A stretch of 64,000 nucleotides of DNA from an uncultured Granulosicoccus sp. (GTDB lineage: Bacteria > Pseudomonadota > Gammaproteobacteria > Granulosicoccales > Granulosicoccaceae): the NCBI GenBank assembly GCA_947499955.1, contig CANMQI010000009.1:62001-126000 (forward strand), read 5' to 3'. The notes under the pieces were generated by a model. It did no database searches, was not told the DNA's origin, and worked only from the letters and a program-made list of their open reading frames with translations. The position numbers and the translations under genes were made by a program. This document shows, in pieces, positions 44,200 through 54,309 of this stretch (position 1 is the stretch's first letter; every line of letters starts with the position of its first letter).

Positions 44200-45419
44200 C
44201 CCGGAAATCCCGCCAGCCTCAGACCCTCCAGCACCGTGTCCAGAGCGTTCTTGTCAGCCAGCCGGTCAAGCGATACGGCGACCTCTGCCAAGGTACGCTC
44301 AGGCCGTGATTTCCGTGCTTGCCGCACCACTGCCGATGCCTCTTCGATTCGACCCGCATGGGCCAGGCTCGCAGCCAGAAACCATCCCGTATATTCGCGC
44401 ATCCCGGAGAAAGTGCCGGCCCCGTGATGGCGTCCGAACTCTTCGACAGCCTTGGCCGGTTCACCTGCCATGAGATAGATCAACCCGGCAATTTCCCGGT
44501 ATCGGTCCGGAGGTGTCGCAACCGATACCAGAGACTGTTCGATGAGCGGAACCGCTTCTTCCGGGTGACCGTTCGCCAACAGCGCATCGGCAAGAATCGC
44601 AAGACCATCAGGGTCGGCAGAGTCCATTCGGACTGCTGCCTGCGCGGCCGCCAGTGCATCCACGACTGAACGCGCATCACGAAACGGCGCATCGAGCCGT
44701 AATTCGGCCAACGTCCGATAAGCAAGGGGCCCTCCGCCAAGGAGAAGTGAACGCTCAAGGGCCGATAGAGACTGTTCGAGCTCGCGACGGCCGCCGCCCC
44801 AAGCGTTGTGCCTGACTTCCAGCCAGTATGTCAGGCCCAGCTCCGCCCATGCCTGCGCATTCCGAGGATCAGCCGCAAGGATCTCCTGCAACTCTGAGCG
44901 CAACGCATCATTGGCGTTCCGTGCGCGCCAGTCATACCTTCCTGGTATCGGTGGTCGAGGGTCAGTGCGGCCCACGGGGTTCTGGGTAGCCACGCCAGTC
45001 GTCTTGGGGCCCGGCATGTCGGCGAGTAACGAGATAGCCAGTATGGTCACGAGCGTGAGCAATGCCGCTACCCGGATGACCAATGCTGCTGAATCGGGTC
45101 TGTCGCAGGACTTTGCCTCCGCCTCGAGCACATAACCGCGACGTGGCACCGTACGCAGCAGTTTCGCATCCTCTTTGCCGAGGGAGCGGCGTATATCGCT
45201 GATGCATTGCGACAGCGATTCGTCTGTCACCACCTGCCCATTCCACGCCCCCACGGCGAGATCGTCCTTTGACACCAGTGCGCCCCTGCGCTCTGTCAGT
45301 ATTTCAAGAACTCGATAGGATTTGGGCCGGAGATGTTGCGCATTGCCGCGTTGATCCTCCAGGCACCCGAGGCGCCGGTTCAGCGTGTGATGACCAATGC
45401 TGGTTGTGGAAGGGTTCAT
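44196..45419 (-). CDS. ToxR/CadC-like membrane regulator with TPR domain
   Basis: A 407-residue inner-membrane transcription factor. Residues about 25-110 are an OmpR-type winged helix (LRPKSYRVLEILTERRG, ESLSQCISDIRRSLG, RTVPRRGYVLEA), then a single membrane segment (117-134) and a periplasmic region with TPR-like repeats (AQAWAELGLTYWLEV; ADALLANGHPEEAVPLIEQS). This is the CadC/ToxR arrangement, where the external part senses and the cytoplasmic part binds DNA. It is divergent from the DUF6647-like gene, a likely target, across a 127-base gap with an AT-rich tract. Confidence 0.85.
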   Translation of the reverse strand: MNPSTTSIGHHTLNRRLGCLEDQRGNAQHLRPKSYRVLEILTERRGALVSKDDLAVGAWNGQVVTDESLSQCISDIRRSLGKEDAKLLRTVPRRGYVLEAEAKSCDRPDSAALVIRVAALLTLVTILAISLLADMPGPKTTGVATQNPVGRTDPRPPIPGRYDWRARNANDALRSELQEILAADPRNAQAWAELGLTYWLEVRHNAWGGGRRELEQSLSALERSLLLGGGPLAYRTLAELRLDAPFRDARSVVDALAAAQAAVRMDSADPDGLAILADALLANGHPEEAVPLIEQSLVSVATPPDRYREIAGLIYLMAGEPAKAVEEFGRHHGAGTFSGMREYTGWFLAASLAHAGRIEEASAVVRQARKSRPERTLAEVAVSLDRLADKNALDTVLEGLRLAGFPG

Positions 45420-45546
45420 TTTCGACTACCCCAGACATTCAAGGGAAAATCAGCAAACTTTCCGATTTTTTTTCACACTTCTCTCAAGACTTCACTCTAG
45501 CAGCGACTGACCCTCATGGCGACACTTCATCTTCTCGGGGGTCACC

Positions 45547-46050
45547 ATGCACATTGCCAAAGTTCTCGTCTTTTCAACGGCTTGCCTCGTTGGAGCCACA
45601 GTTTCGACCGCAGCCGCAGAACCGCCCGTTCGACCGACATTACTTGACTTCATAGCCCTTTGGCTGGATGCGCGATATCAGCTAGGCTTCCCCTCATCGC
45701 CTCCCGATATCATCGCACTGCCGCAGGCTGAACTTGCGGCACGTCGGTATGGCGAAGGCTCGCCAGCTGCGCCGGACGATATCGTCGCCCTCTACGACAA
45801 GGAGGCGCGCGCAATCCTGGTGTCCAGCGACTGGTCAGCCGGGTCGTTCGCCGAGCTCTCCATTCTCGTTCACGAAATGGTCCACCACCTGCAGGACGAG
45901 TCAGGAATGGTCTTTGCCTGCCCGGCTCAGAGAGAAAAACTGGCCTACCACGCACAAGATGAATGGTTGAAACTCTTCGACCAGGACCTTGAGGCTGCCT
46001 TCGGTATCGATCCAGCCCTTATCCTCGTTGCCACGGCGTGTGTTCACTGA
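45547..46050 (+). CDS. Secreted HExxH protein (possibly DUF6647)
   Basis: A 167-residue exported protein with a signal peptide cut after AAA near residue 24. LVHEMVHHLQDESG is an HExxH zinc site with the extra histidine typical of short metallopeptidases; CPAQREKLAYHAQDEWL follows. Two cysteines may form a disulfide. It resembles the DUF6647 proteins, from memory. The product lies divergent to a membrane regulator with an external TPR domain. Peptidase activity is inferred from the motif alone. Confidence 0.75.
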   Translation: MHIAKVLVFSTACLVGATVSTAAAEPPVRPTLLDFIALWLDARYQLGFPSSPPDIIALPQAELAARRYGEGSPAAPDDIVALYDKEARAILVSSDWSAGSFAELSILVHEMVHHLQDESGMVFACPAQREKLAYHAQDEWLKLFDQDLEAAFGIDPALILVATACVH

Positions 46051-46185
46051 CACCCGGTCCGGGCGGTCACTCAACCTGAACATTGGCAATGCTGGCATCC
46101 GGACTTTCGCCGAACGCCGTGACGGTGCATTTCCCATGCATGTCGATCGGTGATCGACGCTGAAATCGATGATCGAGGACGTGCA

Positions 46186-46227
46186 ACGCATACGCACCCA
46201 GACGAAGAAGAATGAGTGCGTATGCGT
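46186..46227. other. Perfect 12-bp inverted repeat between convergent genes
   Basis: acgcatacgcac at 46186-46197 and gtgcgtatgcgt at 46216-46227 are exact complements with an 18-base loop. It sits between the end of the DUF6647-like gene and the end of the peptide-binding protein gene, so a two-way terminator is possible, although no T-run is visible. Confidence 0.7.
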
Positions 46228-46249
46228 GGAAGTCTCGAATAGCAGAGCC

Positions 46250-47839
46250 TCAGTTGACGCTCACCCAACGAAGAATGAAGAAATTGTCGCTTCGCTGCGT
46301 CAGCGAAATCGTATCCTTCGATGCCCAGATCAAGGGTTGCACATGCAGTGGAATGTAGGCGGTCTCATCCTGCATCAACTGATTGACCTCATCAATCATG
46401 GCCTGTCGCTTGCCCTCATCCAGCTCGACCTGGATCAGTGGCAGCAGCTCGTCGACACGGGCATTCGAATAGCCTCCGAAGTTCCAGCTACCCAGCTTCT
46501 TCTCTTCATTGGGTGTAGCCGCCAGAAAACGAATGGGGTGTTCAGCGTCGAACGTGCCCGGTGACCAACCCAGCAGGTACATGTCGAACTTGCTCTCACG
46601 TAGTTCCGGCCAGTAATTGCGCACCGGCATGCTGGAAAGCTTCGCCTTCAGGCCCACCTTGGTCATCATCGACGCTGCCGCCTTGCAGATGGATTCATCG
46701 TTGATATAGCGATCGTTCGGGCATTGCAGGCCAAAACTGAAGCCGTTCGGATAGCCGGCCTCGGCCAGCAAGGCCTTGGCCGCTTCCGGGTCGTAGGCAA
46801 ATCGTTCACTCAGCGCGGCGGAATAGCCACTCATGTCTTCGGATACGAACTGCGAGGCCGGCTGGGCATTGCCGCGCATGATCTTGGCAATCAGCGTATC
46901 CACATCGATGGACTGATACGCGGCGCGGCGCACACGTGGATCCTGAAACGGGTTCTTGCCCTGCACATCCTCCGAGAACATCAGCGCCTCATCATCGTGC
47001 TTGAAACCGAACATGATGACGCGAGCCTCGATGCCTTCATGCACGGTAAACCCCTTGCGCTCTTTCATGCGCGGCACATCCTGCAACGGAATGGGTGAGA
47101 CGAAATCGATCTCACCCGAAAGCAGGGCCGCCATGGCGGTGGCACTCTGACCGATGGGTGTGAAAATGGCCTCGGTGATATTACTGTCCAGGGTGTCCCA
47201 CCACTGTGCGAACGGTGCAAGCTCGGTACGCACTCCCGGATCGCGGGAGGTGACACGAAAGGCACCCGTGCCGTTGGCATTGCGCGTGGCAAAGTTCTCG
47301 GCCTCCTTGGAGGGCCGCTCTGCCTGGTTTTTCTCGGACCACCCACGATCCATGATCATGAAATTGGCGATGGAGCCCGGGAACAGGGGGTTGGGCTCAC
47401 TGGTCAGAAAATCGATGGTGTAGTCATCCACCACACGAACCTCGCTGACCGAGGCAAACCAGGAACGCGCATCGGATTCTTCCGACGAAGCTCGCTCATA
47501 CGAAAACAGTACATCATCGGCGTCGAATGTCGAACCATCATGGAAGGTCACACCCTCGCGCAGCTTGAAACGCCAGCCATTCTCGGGCAATTGCTCCCAC
47601 TCGGTGGCCAGTGCCGGTTCAACCTGCATCTGTCTGTCACGCCTCACCAGGCCTTCATAGACATTGTTCAGAAAACCCAGCACCGGTGCCGTGTTACTGG
47701 CATGCGGGTCCATGGTCTGCGGGTCGGTCGTGCCGGCCCAGCGAAAAGTCTCGGCCTGCGCGGCCAGTGGCAACAGCAGCGCCATGCCAGCTGTCAGGGT
47801 GAGGGTACGCCGTAATGACGACCTGAAGGATTCCAGCAT
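46250..47839 (-). CDS. Family-5 ABC substrate-binding protein (peptide type)
   Basis: A 529-residue periplasmic binding protein with a signal peptide (residues 9-29, cut after AQA). It has the SBP_bac_5 pattern: TDPQTMDPHASNTAPV, VTFHDGSTFDADDVLFS and LSPGTFDAEHPIRFL-type lobe (LLGWSPGTFDAEHP). The ligand is a peptide, glutathione-like or opine-type solute; this is not resolved. It stands alone; no permease or ATPase is adjacent. It could serve the incomplete Dpp-type operon at 19-23 kb, which is speculation. Confidence 0.9.
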   Translation of the reverse strand: MLESFRSSLRRTLTLTAGMALLLPLAAQAETFRWAGTTDPQTMDPHASNTAPVLGFLNNVYEGLVRRDRQMQVEPALATEWEQLPENGWRFKLREGVTFHDGSTFDADDVLFSYERASSEESDARSWFASVSEVRVVDDYTIDFLTSEPNPLFPGSIANFMIMDRGWSEKNQAERPSKEAENFATRNANGTGAFRVTSRDPGVRTELAPFAQWWDTLDSNITEAIFTPIGQSATAMAALLSGEIDFVSPIPLQDVPRMKERKGFTVHEGIEARVIMFGFKHDDEALMFSEDVQGKNPFQDPRVRRAAYQSIDVDTLIAKIMRGNAQPASQFVSEDMSGYSAALSERFAYDPEAAKALLAEAGYPNGFSFGLQCPNDRYINDESICKAAASMMTKVGLKAKLSSMPVRNYWPELRESKFDMYLLGWSPGTFDAEHPIRFLAATPNEEKKLGSWNFGGYSNARVDELLPLIQVELDEGKRQAMIDEVNQLMQDETAYIPLHVQPLIWASKDTISLTQRSDNFFILRWVSVN

Positions 47840-47973
47840 TGAGTCAACTCCTCTCTTGTGTGTCTGCTTGGGTGGTTTGTTTCCTGTTTCCCGTCAACGA
47901 AGCGGAAACGCTTGCAACCCCATTTCCGGCGTATGGCACCTCGCACCAGCTGCGACGTGCCATACCCTTGTAC

Positions 47974-48600
47974 TCAGCCGCGAATGGCACGTTCCAGAAA
48001 GTCCAGTCTGTCCTGGCCCCAGAAAAGCTCCCCATCCAGGGCATAAGTGGGTGAACCGAACACATCCTTGCTATGGGCTTCGGCCGTCACATCCATCAGC
48101 TTCTGGCGCATGGCGTCATTGTCTGCCGCCACCAGCAGCGCCTTGCCATCAATACCGCACTCGTTCGCAATGGCAACCAGCGTATCCGCGTCGGCGATAT
48201 TCTTCTCGTCCCGCCACACGGCCGTCAAGAACGCATCACTCAGAGTTGCAGCCTGCTCCGCCGTGGCGGCATAGACCATGCAGGCCGCCAGCGTCTGATC
48301 GGCCGGAAAATACGCAGGCGTCAGATTCATCGGCACATTCAGGTACGCAGACCAGCGCTTGAGTTCATCCATACGCAGACGCTGACGCGACGGATGGCGC
48401 TTGGCAGGTGGCACGCCGCCCATATTGCCAAAGGTCGAACCCACATCGATAGGCAGGTAATTGACGGTAATGCCCGTGCGCTTCTTGAGTTCGTTGAAAT
48501 TGCCGATGGCCAGATAACTCCAGGGCGAAATCAGAAAATGGTAGTAATCGACTGTCTTGCTCAAGCGAATGTTCTCCGACAAGTGGAAAAGGTAGGGCAT
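47974..48600 (-). CDS. DsbA-family / 2-hydroxychromene-2-carboxylate isomerase-like protein
   Basis: A 208-residue thioredoxin-fold protein with YYHFLISPWSYLA, the kappa-GST/HCCA isomerase start (serine in place of the redox CxxC), NVPMNLTPAYFPADQTLAA and a C-terminal VFGSPTYALDGELFWGQDRLD. The family transfers or isomerises glutathione adducts and aromatic intermediates; the substrate is unknown. ATG at 48600 is preceded by AAGGGA at seven bases. It is divergent from an MFS gene. Confidence 0.87.
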   Translation of the reverse strand: MPYLFHLSENIRLSKTVDYYHFLISPWSYLAIGNFNELKKRTGITVNYLPIDVGSTFGNMGGVPPAKRHPSRQRLRMDELKRWSAYLNVPMNLTPAYFPADQTLAACMVYAATAEQAATLSDAFLTAVWRDEKNIADADTLVAIANECGIDGKALLVAADNDAMRQKLMDVTAEAHSKDVFGSPTYALDGELFWGQDRLDFLERAIRG

Positions 48601-48796
48601 CAGGAATCCCTTGTGAACCCCCTGACACCGGGTGTGGAAGTGCCAATACTGCCAACTCCCTACCGGACTGTCCGCCTCGAGTATACGCATTGCGGTGTCG
48701 CAACCAGAACAACGGACGCGCCGATCAGGGGTAATCACGCAGCCAGTGGGTGTCATGGACCCGTACAATGGCGGTTCATTCTGCCAAACTCCCCCC

Positions 48797-50158
48797 ATGC
48801 TGCACGTACTCAAACAATCCTGGGCTCTGATGCTCGGCGTCCTGCTATTGATGCTGGGCAACGGCCTGCAGGGAACCTTGCTGGGCGTGCGCGGCTCGCT
48901 GGAACAGATCGACTCATCCACCATGGGTCTGATCATGGCGGGCTATTTCGTCGGCTTTCTGGGCGGCTCCCGGCTGACCCCCGTGATGTTGCAACACGTC
49001 GGGCATGTCAGGGTCTTCGCCGCGCTCGGCTCTCTGGTGTCGGCGGCTTTCATCCTGTATGCCGCCGTGGTCGATCCCATCGCCTGGTGGCTGCTGCGCG
49101 TTCTGGTCGGATTCTGCTTCTCGGGCATCTACGTGGTGGCCGAAAGCTGGCTGAACCACTCCGCCTCCAACGAATCCCGTGGCCAGGCCCTGTCGCTGTA
49201 CCTGATCGTGCAGATGGCCGGCATGGTGCTGGGTCAGTTACTGCTGAATGTAGCCGACCCTGCCGGTTACAACCTGTTCGTGCTGATCACCGTGCTGGTA
49301 TCGGTCTCCTTTGCGCCCATGCTGCTCTCCTCCTCATCCAGCGCACCACGAATTACCGCAGCCCGGCCGATGTCGCTCAAGGAACTGATCAAGACTTCAC
49401 CACTGGCCTGCTTCGGCATTCTGCTGCTTGGCGGCGTGTATGCCGTGCTCTATGCCATGTCACCGGTCTATGCCACCGAACGCGGCCTGACCATCGCGCA
49501 GACCTCGTATTTCATCACCGCCATCTTTCTGGGCGCCATGGTGTTCCAGTTTCCGATCGGCTGGCTGTCCGACAGGATCGATAGACGCCTGCTGATCATC
49601 GGCGTGACGGCCGTCGGGGCGCTGGTGTCCCTGACCGCCATGTATCTGGGTGACAACTATCTGGTACTACTCGCTGCCGCCTTTCTGCTCGGTGGTGCGG
49701 CCAACCCCACCTACTCCCTGCTGGTGGCCTACGCCAACGACTACCTGGAGCAGGACCAGATGGCCTCCGCCGCCGGTGGACTGCTGTTCATCAATGGCTG
49801 CGGCGCCATGACAGGCCCCGTCATCGTGGGTTATGTCATGACCAATCTGGGCCTGGAGTGGTATTTCATTACCCTGTTCCTGCTGCTCAGTGGCATCTGC
49901 CTGTACGGCATCTACCGCATCAGCCAGCGCGCCCACGACGTGGTGCACGAGGCCTCGCCCTATCTGCCAATTTCTGCACGTACCAGTGGCCTGGCGGCCG
50001 AGTTCGCACTGTCAGCAGCCGAGGACGAGCAGCTGGAAGAACTCGAAGATGCCGAAGAGGTCTTCGAGTCGCGTCTCTATGACAACGAGGTGATACAACG
50101 CATGGACGATGGCAGCGACAGCCAGCCTCCTGCCAACGATCAGGGCAAGACCGACTGA
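48797..50158 (+). CDS. MFS transporter (YcaD-like)
   Basis: A 453-residue inner-membrane carrier with twelve predicted segments. LLLMLGNGLQGTLLGVRGSL, GLIMAGYFVGFLGGS, ESWLNHSASNESRGQALSLY and FPIGWLSDRIDRRLLI are typical of the YcaD-like MFS group. The tail is acidic (AEDEQLEELEDAEEVFE). Its substrate is unknown. The ATG at 48797 starts right at the first helix; an earlier in-frame ATG lies in a non-conserved stretch. It overlaps the next gene's end by 19 bases, tail to tail. Confidence 0.88.
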   Translation: MLHVLKQSWALMLGVLLLMLGNGLQGTLLGVRGSLEQIDSSTMGLIMAGYFVGFLGGSRLTPVMLQHVGHVRVFAALGSLVSAAFILYAAVVDPIAWWLLRVLVGFCFSGIYVVAESWLNHSASNESRGQALSLYLIVQMAGMVLGQLLLNVADPAGYNLFVLITVLVSVSFAPMLLSSSSSAPRITAARPMSLKELIKTSPLACFGILLLGGVYAVLYAMSPVYATERGLTIAQTSYFITAIFLGAMVFQFPIGWLSDRIDRRLLIIGVTAVGALVSLTAMYLGDNYLVLLAAAFLLGGAANPTYSLLVAYANDYLEQDQMASAAGGLLFINGCGAMTGPVIVGYVMTNLGLEWYFITLFLLLSGICLYGIYRISQRAHDVVHEASPYLPISARTSGLAAEFALSAAEDEQLEELEDAEEVFESRLYDNEVIQRMDDGSDSQPPANDQGKTD

Positions 50159-51033
50159 CTCAGTCTAAGTCTCCTGGCCTGAGTCAATTCCCGATAGAGC
50201 GTGAACAGGCCCATCGCGATGACGATCCCCGAACCCAGCAGGGTAAAGCCGTCGGGGACTTCATCGAACATCAGGTAGCCGAGCATGATGCTCCACAGCA
50301 GACTGGTGTAGCGGTAGGGCACCACGTAGGCGACATCCCCGGTGCGCATCGACAGTACGATGAACTGATAGCCCACGAACAGGAATGCGGCAGCCAGTGA
50401 CAGGACGCCGAGCTGCTGCGCATTCATGTTCGTCCAGTTACCGGCGATCAGCACCATGGCAAAACCGAACACGGACACCAGCACGGCGGTGGCCGCACTG
50501 ACCAGAAGGGATGGCAGGGCGGCAGGCAAGGCACGGGTGGACAGATCTCTGGCAGCGGCAAAGATCACCGAGACAACCACCCACAAGGATGCCGGGGCAA
50601 AACCACCGGTGCCCGGGCGAATGATGATCATGACCCCGGCAAAGCCTACGGCAATGGCGGTCCAGCGACGCCAGCCGACCGATTCGCGAAAGACCAGCGC
50701 CGCACCGAGTGTCACCGCCAGTGGCAGGGCTTGCAGAATGGCCGAGACGCTGGCGAAGGGCAATGCCACCAGCGCCATCAGAAAACAGTAGGCCGCGGCC
50801 AGTTCCATACTGGCACGTAGCCCGACCATGGGAGTCAGTGCTTCCCTGACACGCGGCAGCAACCCTCTCTGCCACAGCACCAGGCCGATGAGAATGCTCA
50901 GAATCAGGCCACGAACCGCCATCACCTGCGTGGTGGGCAATGCTCCGTCGAGAGACTTGACCAGCGCATCATTGACGGCAAAGCCTGCCATGGACAACAC
51001 CATGTACAGGCTTGCACGCAGATTGGGAGACAT
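50140..51033 (-). CDS. EamA/DMT-family transporter
   Basis: A 297-residue permease with ten predicted membrane segments in two EamA halves. The N terminus has SMAGFAVNDALVKSL and the first half ends GFAGVMIIIRPG; the second half has YRYTSLLWSIMLGYLMFDE, a DMT signature. Members export or import small metabolites. It lies directly after glmS on the minus strand, 36 bases from the glmS stop, so it may share that transcript. Confidence 0.9.
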   Translation of the reverse strand: MSPNLRASLYMVLSMAGFAVNDALVKSLDGALPTTQVMAVRGLILSILIGLVLWQRGLLPRVREALTPMVGLRASMELAAAYCFLMALVALPFASVSAILQALPLAVTLGAALVFRESVGWRRWTAIAVGFAGVMIIIRPGTGGFAPASLWVVVSVIFAAARDLSTRALPAALPSLLVSAATAVLVSVFGFAMVLIAGNWTNMNAQQLGVLSLAAAFLFVGYQFIVLSMRTGDVAYVVPYRYTSLLWSIMLGYLMFDEVPDGFTLLGSGIVIAMGLFTLYRELTQARRLRLSQSVLP

Positions 51034-51069
51034 GTCGATTCATCACTTGCATGAGAGGAACCGACCGTT

Positions 51070-52902
51070 CTACTCCACTGTGACGGATTTTGCGAGGTTT
51101 CTGGGCTGATCCACATCCGTACCCTTGATCAGTGCGACGTGATACGACAGCAACTGCAGCGGGATGGTGTAGATGATCGGCGCAATCAGCGGATCGCAAT
51201 GAGGCACTTCCAGCACCGTCATGGTCTGGTCACTGACAAAGCGGGCCTGCTTGTCGGCGAATACATACATCAGCCCACCCCGTGCGCGCACCTCTTCGAC
51301 ATTCGACTTCAGCTTCTCCACCAGCTCGTTGTTCGGCGCCACCACGATGACCGGCATGTCCGCATCGATCAATGCCAGGGGGCCATGCTTGAGTTCACCC
51401 GCTGCATAGGCTTCGGCGTGGATGTAGGAGATCTCCTTGAGCTTCAGTGCTCCTTCCATGGCGATGGGGTATTGGTCCCCACGACCCAGAAACAGACTGT
51501 GATGCTTGTCGGCAAAATCTTCGGCCAGTTCCTGAATGGCCTCATCCATGCTCAGCACCTGCTCGATCTTCGCCGGCAGACTCTGCAGGGCTGCAACCAC
51601 CTGCTTTTCCTTTTCGCTACTCATGCCCTTGTGATGACCGACGGCGGCCGCCAGCATCAGCAGGGCTGACAACTGCACGGTAAACGCCTTGGTCGATGCC
51701 ACACCGATTTCCGCACCGGCCTTCATCAGGTAGGTCATGTCGGACTCGCGGGTCAGCGAGGAGCCCGGTACGTTGCAGATCGTCAGGCTGGTCATATAGC
51801 CTTGTTTCTGCGACAAACGCAGGGCTGCCAGGGTATCGGCTGTCTCGCCCGACTGGGAAATCGTGACCAGCAGACTGTTCGGCCGCACATGAGACTTGCG
51901 ATAACGGTATTCGGAGGCAATCTCGACATTGCACGAGACACCGGCGAAATCCTCGAACCAGTAACGAGCTGTCATGCCGGCGTGATAGCTGGTGCCACAG
52001 GCAATGATCTGCACATGCTCAACCTGCTTGAGCAGTTCTTCGGCCATTTCACCAAAGGCGGTATCCAGCACTCGGCCATGAGCCATGCGATCTTCCAGCG
52101 TGCGCTGAATGGCTACCGGCTGCTCGTGGATCTCTTTCTGCATGAAATGGCGGTAGATGCCCTTGTCACTGGCATCATGCGACAACGTTGACTCTTCAAC
52201 CGCACGCTCGACCGGATTGCCTTCGACATCCACCACCTCGACCGTGGTGCGGGTAATTCGCGCGACATCACCTTCTTCCAGAAAAGCGAAGCGTCGTGTA
52301 ACCGGCAGCAAGGCCAACTGATCAGACGCGATGAAGTGCTCACCGACACCGTAGCCGATCACCAGCGGGCTACCGGATCGGGCCACGATGAGCTGATCAG
52401 GATCGGTACGGTCCATGATCACGGTGCCATAGGCGCCTTCGAGCTGCGGCACACTCTTCTGCACAGCCTCGAACAGGCTGCCGGAGGTTTTCAGCTCATG
52501 ATCCACCAGGTGAGCAATCACTTCCGTGTCGGTGTCGGACGTGAAGTCGTAGCTCAGCGCCTTGAGCTTGTCGCGCAGCTCCTGATGATTCTCGATGATG
52601 CCGTTATGCACAACCGCAATGCGATCAACGGAGACGTGCGGATGCGCATTGGCCTCGTTCGGCTCTCCGTGAGTCGCCCAGCGAGTATGGGCAATACCGG
52701 TTCCACCGGGCATGCCGAACTGCTCGACCGCCTCGACCAACTGCTTGACCTTGCCCACTCGACGCAGCCGGTTCAGAGAGCCTTCCGGTCCCACGGTGGC
52801 AATACCAGCGGAGTCATAGCCACGGTACTCCAGGCTCTGCAGCCCCATCAATAGAATACTTGCCACGTCTCGCTGAGCTACAGCGCCTACAATTCCGCAC
52901 AT
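51070..52902 (-). CDS. glmS: Glucosamine-fructose-6-phosphate aminotransferase
   Basis: A 610-residue enzyme that makes glucosamine-6-phosphate from fructose-6-phosphate and glutamine, the first step towards UDP-GlcNAc. Cys2 (MCGIVGAV) is the glutaminase nucleophile, and HTRWATHG and HNGIIENH complete this site. The isomerase half has two SIS domains ([32 protein letters not shown]) and the C-terminal KSVTVE. The gene follows glmU by 48 bases on the same strand, the usual order. There is no room for a glmS ribozyme, which would be unexpected in this group. Confidence 0.98.
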   Translation of the reverse strand: MCGIVGAVAQRDVASILLMGLQSLEYRGYDSAGIATVGPEGSLNRLRRVGKVKQLVEAVEQFGMPGGTGIAHTRWATHGEPNEANAHPHVSVDRIAVVHNGIIENHQELRDKLKALSYDFTSDTDTEVIAHLVDHELKTSGSLFEAVQKSVPQLEGAYGTVIMDRTDPDQLIVARSGSPLVIGYGVGEHFIASDQLALLPVTRRFAFLEEGDVARITRTTVEVVDVEGNPVERAVEESTLSHDASDKGIYRHFMQKEIHEQPVAIQRTLEDRMAHGRVLDTAFGEMAEELLKQVEHVQIIACGTSYHAGMTARYWFEDFAGVSCNVEIASEYRYRKSHVRPNSLLVTISQSGETADTLAALRLSQKQGYMTSLTICNVPGSSLTRESDMTYLMKAGAEIGVASTKAFTVQLSALLMLAAAVGHHKGMSSEKEKQVVAALQSLPAKIEQVLSMDEAIQELAEDFADKHHSLFLGRGDQYPIAMEGALKLKEISYIHAEAYAAGELKHGPLALIDADMPVIVVAPNNELVEKLKSNVEEVRARGGLMYVFADKQARFVSDQTMTVLEVPHCDPLIAPIIYTIPLQLLSYHVALIKGTDVDQPRNLAKSVTVE

Positions 52903-52950
52903 AGATTGTCGTCCTGAAAGTTGATCTGCTGGCGCCGCAGTGACGCCTGA

Positions 52951-54309
52951 CTACTTGTTCTTGACCGGTCGTGACCAGTTTTCGATATCTGTCTGTCTGG
53001 CACGCGTCAGTGACAGGCGATTTGCCGGCACATTGCGTGTGATGGTTGACCCAGCCCCGACGGTTGCCCCTTCACTGATGGTGACCGGTGCAACCAGCGC
53101 CGAATTCGAGCCGATGAAGGCGTTGTCACCGATAGTGGTCCGATGCTTGTTGACGCCATCGTAGTTACAGGTAATGGTGCCTGCCCCGACGTTGACGTTC
53201 TTGCCCAGCGTGGTGTCTCCGACATAGCTCAGGTGATTGATCTTGCTGCCTTCACCCACGTGAGTGTTCTTGGTTTCCACGAAGTTGCCAATGCGAATAC
53301 CGCTCTCTGTTCGCGTACCGGGACGCAGACGAGCAAACGGGCCCACCGTGGCACCACTGCCCACTTCCGCATTTTCGAGAACGCAGTTTGCCAGTATCGT
53401 GGTGCCATCGGCAATGACACTGCCCGAAATCAGGCAGTTTTGACCGATTTTCACATTGTTGCCGATCACGCAGTCACCTTCGAACACGCAGTTCACGTCG
53501 ATCGTGACGTCGGTACCGGTCTTCAGTGAGCCACGGATATCGATTCTGGACGGGTCAGCCAATGTCACACCGTTGTTCATCAGCTCCTCGGCCAGCAGCC
53601 CCTGGTGCAGACGTTCGAGCCTTGCCAGCTGCACACGACTGTTGACGCCATCGACCTCCCAGCCATCCTGAGGATGAATCGCTTGCACGCTCAGGCCATC
53701 CTTGACTGCCAGCTCGTGGATATCGGTCAGGTAGTACTCGCCCTGGGCATTGTTGTTGTCGATTCGGCTGAGCAGATCGCGCAGGCTGCCGCCCTTGATG
53801 GCCACAACACCGGCATTGACCTCGGTGATGCCCAACTGGTCCGGCGATGCATCCTTCTGCTCCACGACGCCGACGATTGCGCCGCCTTCTCGCAGGATAC
53901 GACCATAACCGGTCGGATCATCCATCATCAGGGTCAGCAATCCGATGGTCTGATCATCACAGGCATCCAGCAGAGCCTGATAGGTAGACGCGCGGGTCAA
54001 CGGCACATCGCCATAGGTGATCAGGACCGTATCCGAATCCCCGATGCCATCAAGACCTTCTCGCACGGCATGCCCGGTGCCCAGCTGCTCGGTTTGCAGA
54101 GCCCATTTCACCGGTTGTTCGATGGTGCTCTGCACCTGATCGGCACCATGCCCGATGACCACGGTGATGCTGGCCGGGTTCAGTGCCAGCCCCGTATCAA
54201 GAACATGTCCCAACAACGGTTTACCCGCCAGACGATGCAACACCTTGGGCATCGCTGATTTCATTCTAGTGCCCTTGCCGGCTGCGAGCACGATCAGACG
54301 AGTGGTCAT
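52951..54309 (-). CDS. glmU: Bifunctional N-acetylglucosamine-1-phosphate uridyltransferase/acetyltransferase
   Basis: A 452-residue enzyme that acetylates glucosamine-1-phosphate and then transfers UMP to give UDP-GlcNAc for peptidoglycan and LPS. The N-terminal pyrophosphorylase domain opens LIVLAAGKGTRMKS, with TYGDVPL and YYLTDI. The C-terminal half is a left-handed beta-helix with repeated hexapeptides (VIGNNVKIGQNC) and NFVETKN, HLSYVGD, GTITCNYDG. It is first in the glmU-glmS unit; unlike many relatives, no ATP synthase genes lie upstream. Confidence 0.98.
   Translation of the reverse strand: MTTRLIVLAAGKGTRMKSAMPKVLHRLAGKPLLGHVLDTGLALNPASITVVIGHGADQVQSTIEQPVKWALQTEQLGTGHAVREGLDGIGDSDTVLITYGDVPLTRASTYQALLDACDDQTIGLLTLMMDDPTGYGRILREGGAIVGVVEQKDASPDQLGITEVNAGVVAIKGGSLRDLLSRIDNNNAQGEYYLTDIHELAVKDGLSVQAIHPQDGWEVDGVNSRVQLARLERLHQGLLAEELMNNGVTLADPSRIDIRGSLKTGTDVTIDVNCVFEGDCVIGNNVKIGQNCLISGSVIADGTTILANCVLENAEVGSGATVGPFARLRPGTRTESGIRIGNFVETKNTHVGEGSKINHLSYVGDTTLGKNVNVGAGTITCNYDGVNKHRTTIGDNAFIGSNSALVAPVTISEGATVGAGSTITRNVPANRLSLTRARQTDIENWSRPVKNK

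Noticed and set aside
48073-49584. Long plus-strand open frame (503 codons) across the DsbA-like and MFS genes
   Set aside because: It crosses two genes on opposite strands that both have clear family motifs, and its translation is arginine- and histidine-rich shadow sequence.
52903-52950. glmS ribozyme or riboswitch
   Set aside because: Only 48 bases separate glmU and glmS and no ribozyme core was seen; this element belongs mainly to Firmicutes.
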